From: Bacillota bacterium
GTDB lineage: Bacteria > Bacillota > Dethiobacteria > SKNC01
NCBI GenBank assembly: GCA_007121375.1
Contig: SKLX01000193.1
Location: 1 to 5,829 of the forward strand
Direction of reading: 5' to 3'
DNA length: 5,829 nt
Below the pieces are notes generated by a model, which made no database searches, was not told the origin of the DNA, and worked only from the letters and a program-made list of their open reading frames with translations. Shown here piece after piece: positions 4,284 to 5,829 of the stretch (its first letter is position 1; the number at the start of each line of letters is the position of its first letter). Position numbers and translations under genes: made by a program.

Positions 4284-4796
4284 TTGAGCAAAAAGTGGAT
4301 GATCATTATAGCAATAGTAATACTATTAATCATAGTTAATGTTGCTGCGCTGCAGTATACCAGCACCAATGAGTTTTGCACTTACGCCTGCCACTACATG
4401 GAGCCTTCGGGAGAATCCTGGGAGGAATCTGAGCATTATAACGTTACCAAGTGCATGGATTGTCATGCGGAACCGGGCATGATAGGTTACATTCAGGCTA
4501 AAATGGACGGAGTAAAAGAGCTTTATGTACACCTGACCCAGGACATAACCAGGGAGGACATAGAAGCCATGGAAGTCCATGTCAGCAATGAGTCCTGCTT
4601 GCAGTGCCACGGAAATATTATGGATGACCCCAATCACCAGCTCCATGAGAGAATGGATTGCGGCGATTGCCACCTGGGAATCGGCCATGGAGAAGAAGTA
4701 GACGTGATTGAATGCGGTGAGTGTCACCCGGAAATGGCTAATGACCATGATATTGATGAAGATTTAAGTGATGAAGATCTAGAGGAAGAGGAATAA
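4284..4796 (+). CDS. Membrane-anchored NapC/NirT-like multiheme cytochrome c, five heme motifs
   Basis: This 170-residue protein resembles the NapC/NirT/NrfH family of quinol-oxidising cytochromes that pass electrons from the membrane quinone pool to extracytoplasmic reductases. After SKK, one hydrophobic anchor spans about residues 5-25, with no cleavage site evident, placing the hemes outside the membrane. Heme motifs are C32-x3-C-H37, then C-x2-C-H at 57-61, 105-109, 126-130 and 144-148. The first is followed by Y-M (CHYM), matching the His-x-Met arrangement at heme 1 of NrfH. HYNVTKCMDCH, the AKMDGVKELYVHLT helix and CGDCHLGIGH (H135 as probable distal ligand) are typical of the family. 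The fifth motif and the very acidic C-terminal tail (about 154-170) are extra to the usual four-heme form. The TTG start at 4284 follows GGAGGGG by 6 bases. It appears monocistronic, with no reductase partner in the window, so the terminal acceptor is unknown. Confidence 0.88.
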   Translation: MSKKWMIIIAIVILLIIVNVAALQYTSTNEFCTYACHYMEPSGESWEESEHYNVTKCMDCHAEPGMIGYIQAKMDGVKELYVHLTQDITREDIEAMEVHVSNESCLQCHGNIMDDPNHQLHERMDCGDCHLGIGHGEEVDVIECGECHPEMANDHDIDEDLSDEDLEEEE

Positions 4797-4832
4797 AGCT
4801 CGATTATTATAATTATTTAATCTATAGCTTGG

Positions 4833-4858
4833 GGCAGGGAATAATTCCCTGCCTTTTT
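4833..4858 (+). terminator. Rho-independent terminator after the cytochrome gene
   Basis: GGCAGGGAAT (4833-4842) and ATTCCCTGCC (4844-4853) form a long stem (realistically GGCAGGGA/TCCCTGCC with a 5-base loop), followed by five T (4854-4858). It lies 36 bases after the cytochrome stop. Confidence 0.9.
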
Positions 4859-4910
4859 AATTTCAGGTAATACTACTTTAGTGTTACAAAAATATATCCT
4901 TTAAGGTAGC

Positions 4911-4960
4911 AGAAGTTTATACTTAAAGCTAATAACTTCTCCCCATTTCTTCAATATAAT
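4911..4960 (+). promoter_or_regulatory. Candidate promoter with overlapping dyad before the 28-residue peptide gene
   Basis: A perfect TATAAT lies at 4955-4960, but the -35 position (4932-4937, ATAACT) is poor. An inverted repeat, AGAAGTT (4911-4917) with AACTTCT (4934-4940), covers that -35 region. A weak -35 overlapped by a dyad fits a regulator-dependent promoter. Transcription would begin near 4967, about 44 bases before the ATG at 5011. Confidence 0.4.
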
Positions 4961-5010
4961 AGTCCTAGAAGAAAATAAATCTTTTAAAATTTTACCTGGA
5001 GGGGAAGCAT

Positions 5011-5097
5011 ATGGAAGGAATGAAGTTATGGGGCATCTTGTTATTTTTAATAGCAGCAGGCTTCCTGGCGGCCATGGTTTACTTTGGGCATTATTAA
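5011..5097 (+). CDS. 28-residue single-span membrane peptide
   Basis: This very short ORF encodes MEGMKLWGILLFLIAAGFLA and eight further residues ending YFGHY. Residues 6-25 form one hydrophobic, probably membrane-spanning helix with a glycine/alanine-rich face. A strong GGAGGGG (4998-5004) lies 6 bases before the ATG and a TATAAT lies upstream, so it is likely translated. I do not recognise a family. Its position between a membrane cytochrome and a predicted membrane sensor suggests a small subunit or modulator of a membrane complex, but that is inference only. It could also be a spore or stress membrane peptide. Confidence 0.6.
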   Translation: MEGMKLWGILLFLIAAGFLAAMVYFGHY

Positions 5098-5174
5098 AAA
5101 TGTTAAAATAATTTCAATTTTAGAAATAGAAGGAATCTAAGGCATAATGTAGAATAATTATTTTATAGGTCATT

Positions 5175-5264
5175 ATGGAAACTAAAATAAAATTAAAAGC
5201 CTTGGAGGAAGCAATTAAAACTTTATATTCAATGAAATCCACCAATCAAGAGAAGGGGCATTAA
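5175..5264 (+). CDS. Possible 29-residue peptide, doubtful
   Basis: An ATG-initiated ORF of 29 codons (METKIKLKALEEAIKTLYSM, then nine more residues) would form a short amphipathic helix. The only ribosome-binding candidate is a weak AGGT 4 bases upstream, and no clear promoter was found. The composition is plausible for a protein, but the evidence is thin; the stretch 5098-5311 may simply be the leader of the following gene. Confidence 0.2.
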   Translation: METKIKLKALEEAIKTLYSMKSTNQEKGH

Positions 5265-5287
5265 ACTATATTGCTTTTATGATTGGT
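5241..5287. repeat. 8-bp inverted repeat upstream of the membrane sensor gene
   Basis: ACCAATCA (5241-5248) and TGATTGGT (5280-5287) are perfect inverted copies 31 bases apart. The right arm lies about 25 bases before the TTG start of the next gene. It could be a regulator site or a leader stem; no T tract follows it, so it is not a terminator. Confidence 0.3.
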
Positions 5288-5311
5288 TTTCTTGTTTAAG
5301 GAGGGGGAAAC

Positions 5312-5829
5312 TTGGTAAAGGCAGAAGGCAATAATTACAGCCAAAGGAAAGAAGGCTATACCAGCAGCGCAAATAATTATTTTAATGAATTTCCCGAGTT
5401 CGACCAGAGGGTTATTACCGTTTTGCGTCTTTACCGGCTGGTTTCCCTCCTGTTAACTTCTGCCTTCTACCTTTATGAACCCATAGGGACCCAGCAGGTG
5501 GTATTTAAGCTGGGAGTAGTCTTTTTCTTGCTCCTGGCGGCTCTCATGTCCCTGCTTTTTTACAGCAAACACAGTTCCAATCCTAAAGCTGTAGGTATGC
5601 TGGCCCTGGTAGAAACCGTGGGTATAGCCATTGTTATGGCCTTTACCGGGGGCTTTGAAAGTCCCTTTATATGGTACGCCCTAAACCCCCTTATTATTTC
5701 TTCCATGCACCTTCCTTTCATTTTTACCTGGTTTTTTTTAGGGCTCCTTATGGTTTTGTCCGTAGCCGAAGAAATTTTTATTTACGGTGGAGGCTTTCTA
5801 GCCCAGGTTCTTTTACAGCACCTGGACGT
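5312..5829 (+). CDS. Polytopic membrane protein, probable N-terminal sensor region of a histidine kinase (partial)
   Basis: The reading frame is open to the window end, giving 172 residues and lacking the C-terminus. The start is TTG 5312, with AAGGAGGGGG (5298-5307) just upstream. About 38 polar residues precede a membrane domain with hydrophobic segments at roughly 39-56, 64-84, 95-112, 119-138 and 138-152. The third segment ends in FTGGFESPFIWYALNPLI (111-128). A Thr-Gly-Gly-x-x-Ser-Pro-Phe loop of this kind is typical of the membrane sensor half of some Bacillota histidine kinases, so a kinase core (HisKA or HisKA_3 plus HATPase) would be expected downstream. That part is not visible, and a diguanylate cyclase or other membrane protein cannot be excluded. 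Its nearness to a respiratory cytochrome suggests sensing of membrane or redox state, which is inference. Confidence 0.6.
   Translation, partial: MVKAEGNNYSQRKEGYTSSANNYFNEFPEFDQRVITVLRLYRLVSLLLTSAFYLYEPIGTQQVVFKLGVVFFLLLAALMSLLFYSKHSSNPKAVGMLALVETVGIAIVMAFTGGFESPFIWYALNPLIISSMHLPFIFTWFFLGLLMVLSVAEEIFIYGGGFLAQVLLQHLD

Noticed and set aside
4326..4748. Minus-strand frame of 140 codons opposite the cytochrome
   Set aside because: It is antisense to five heme motifs that fix the plus-strand frame, and it has no recognisable domain.

Overview
The window looks like chromosome from an anaerobic, endospore-forming member of the Bacillota (Clostridia type). This is inferred from four things: a YyaC-family sporulation protein, consensus sigma-A-like promoters, strong purine-rich Shine-Dalgarno (SD) sequences combined with frequent TTG starts, and a membrane-anchored multiheme cytochrome of the NapC/NirT type. 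A genus cannot be named from the sequence alone. No rRNA, tRNA, CRISPR array, transposase or integrase is visible. The gene order reads as a series of short transcription units, several closed by a hairpin terminator.

Left part (1-2086): a complete long-form hisG (ATP phosphoribosyltransferase, first step of histidine synthesis) ends in a strong terminator. It is followed by a small XRE-type DNA-binding protein preceded by a perfect 14-bp palindrome. Its stop codon overlaps the stop of a convergent yyaC-type gene by 4 bp. That gene has a near-consensus sigma-A-like promoter (TTGTTA, 17 bp, TATAAT). A terminator-like hairpin inside yyaC, oriented for the XRE transcript, may end that transcript.

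Middle part (2001-4125): a minus-strand gene encodes a bacterial relative of the archaeo-eukaryotic release factor eRF1 (baeRF10-like) with a C-terminal zinc ribbon. It diverges from a two-gene operon made of a PadR-family regulator with a Cys-rich N-terminus and a 69-residue His/Cys-rich protein with a (Gly-His)n stretch and a charged helical tail. The two divergent promoters share an 11-bp mirrored extended -10 sequence, and their -35 positions overlap. Two dyads lie at and just after the predicted padR start site and are candidate autoregulatory operators. The operon ends at a hairpin terminator.

Right part (4126-5829): a leader with two apparently unused strong SD sequences precedes a membrane-anchored NapC/NirT-like cytochrome. 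It has five heme-binding motifs, the first being the unusual C-x3-C-H. After its terminator come a 28-residue single-membrane-span peptide with its own promoter-like sequence, a doubtful 29-residue ORF, and the start of a polytopic membrane protein that resembles the sensor region of a histidine kinase and runs off the window.

The most unusual items are the PadR plus His/Cys-rich protein pair, which is plausibly a metal- or redox-responsive unit, and the five-motif cytochrome. Both functional readings are inference. No gap between genes exceeds 300 bases.
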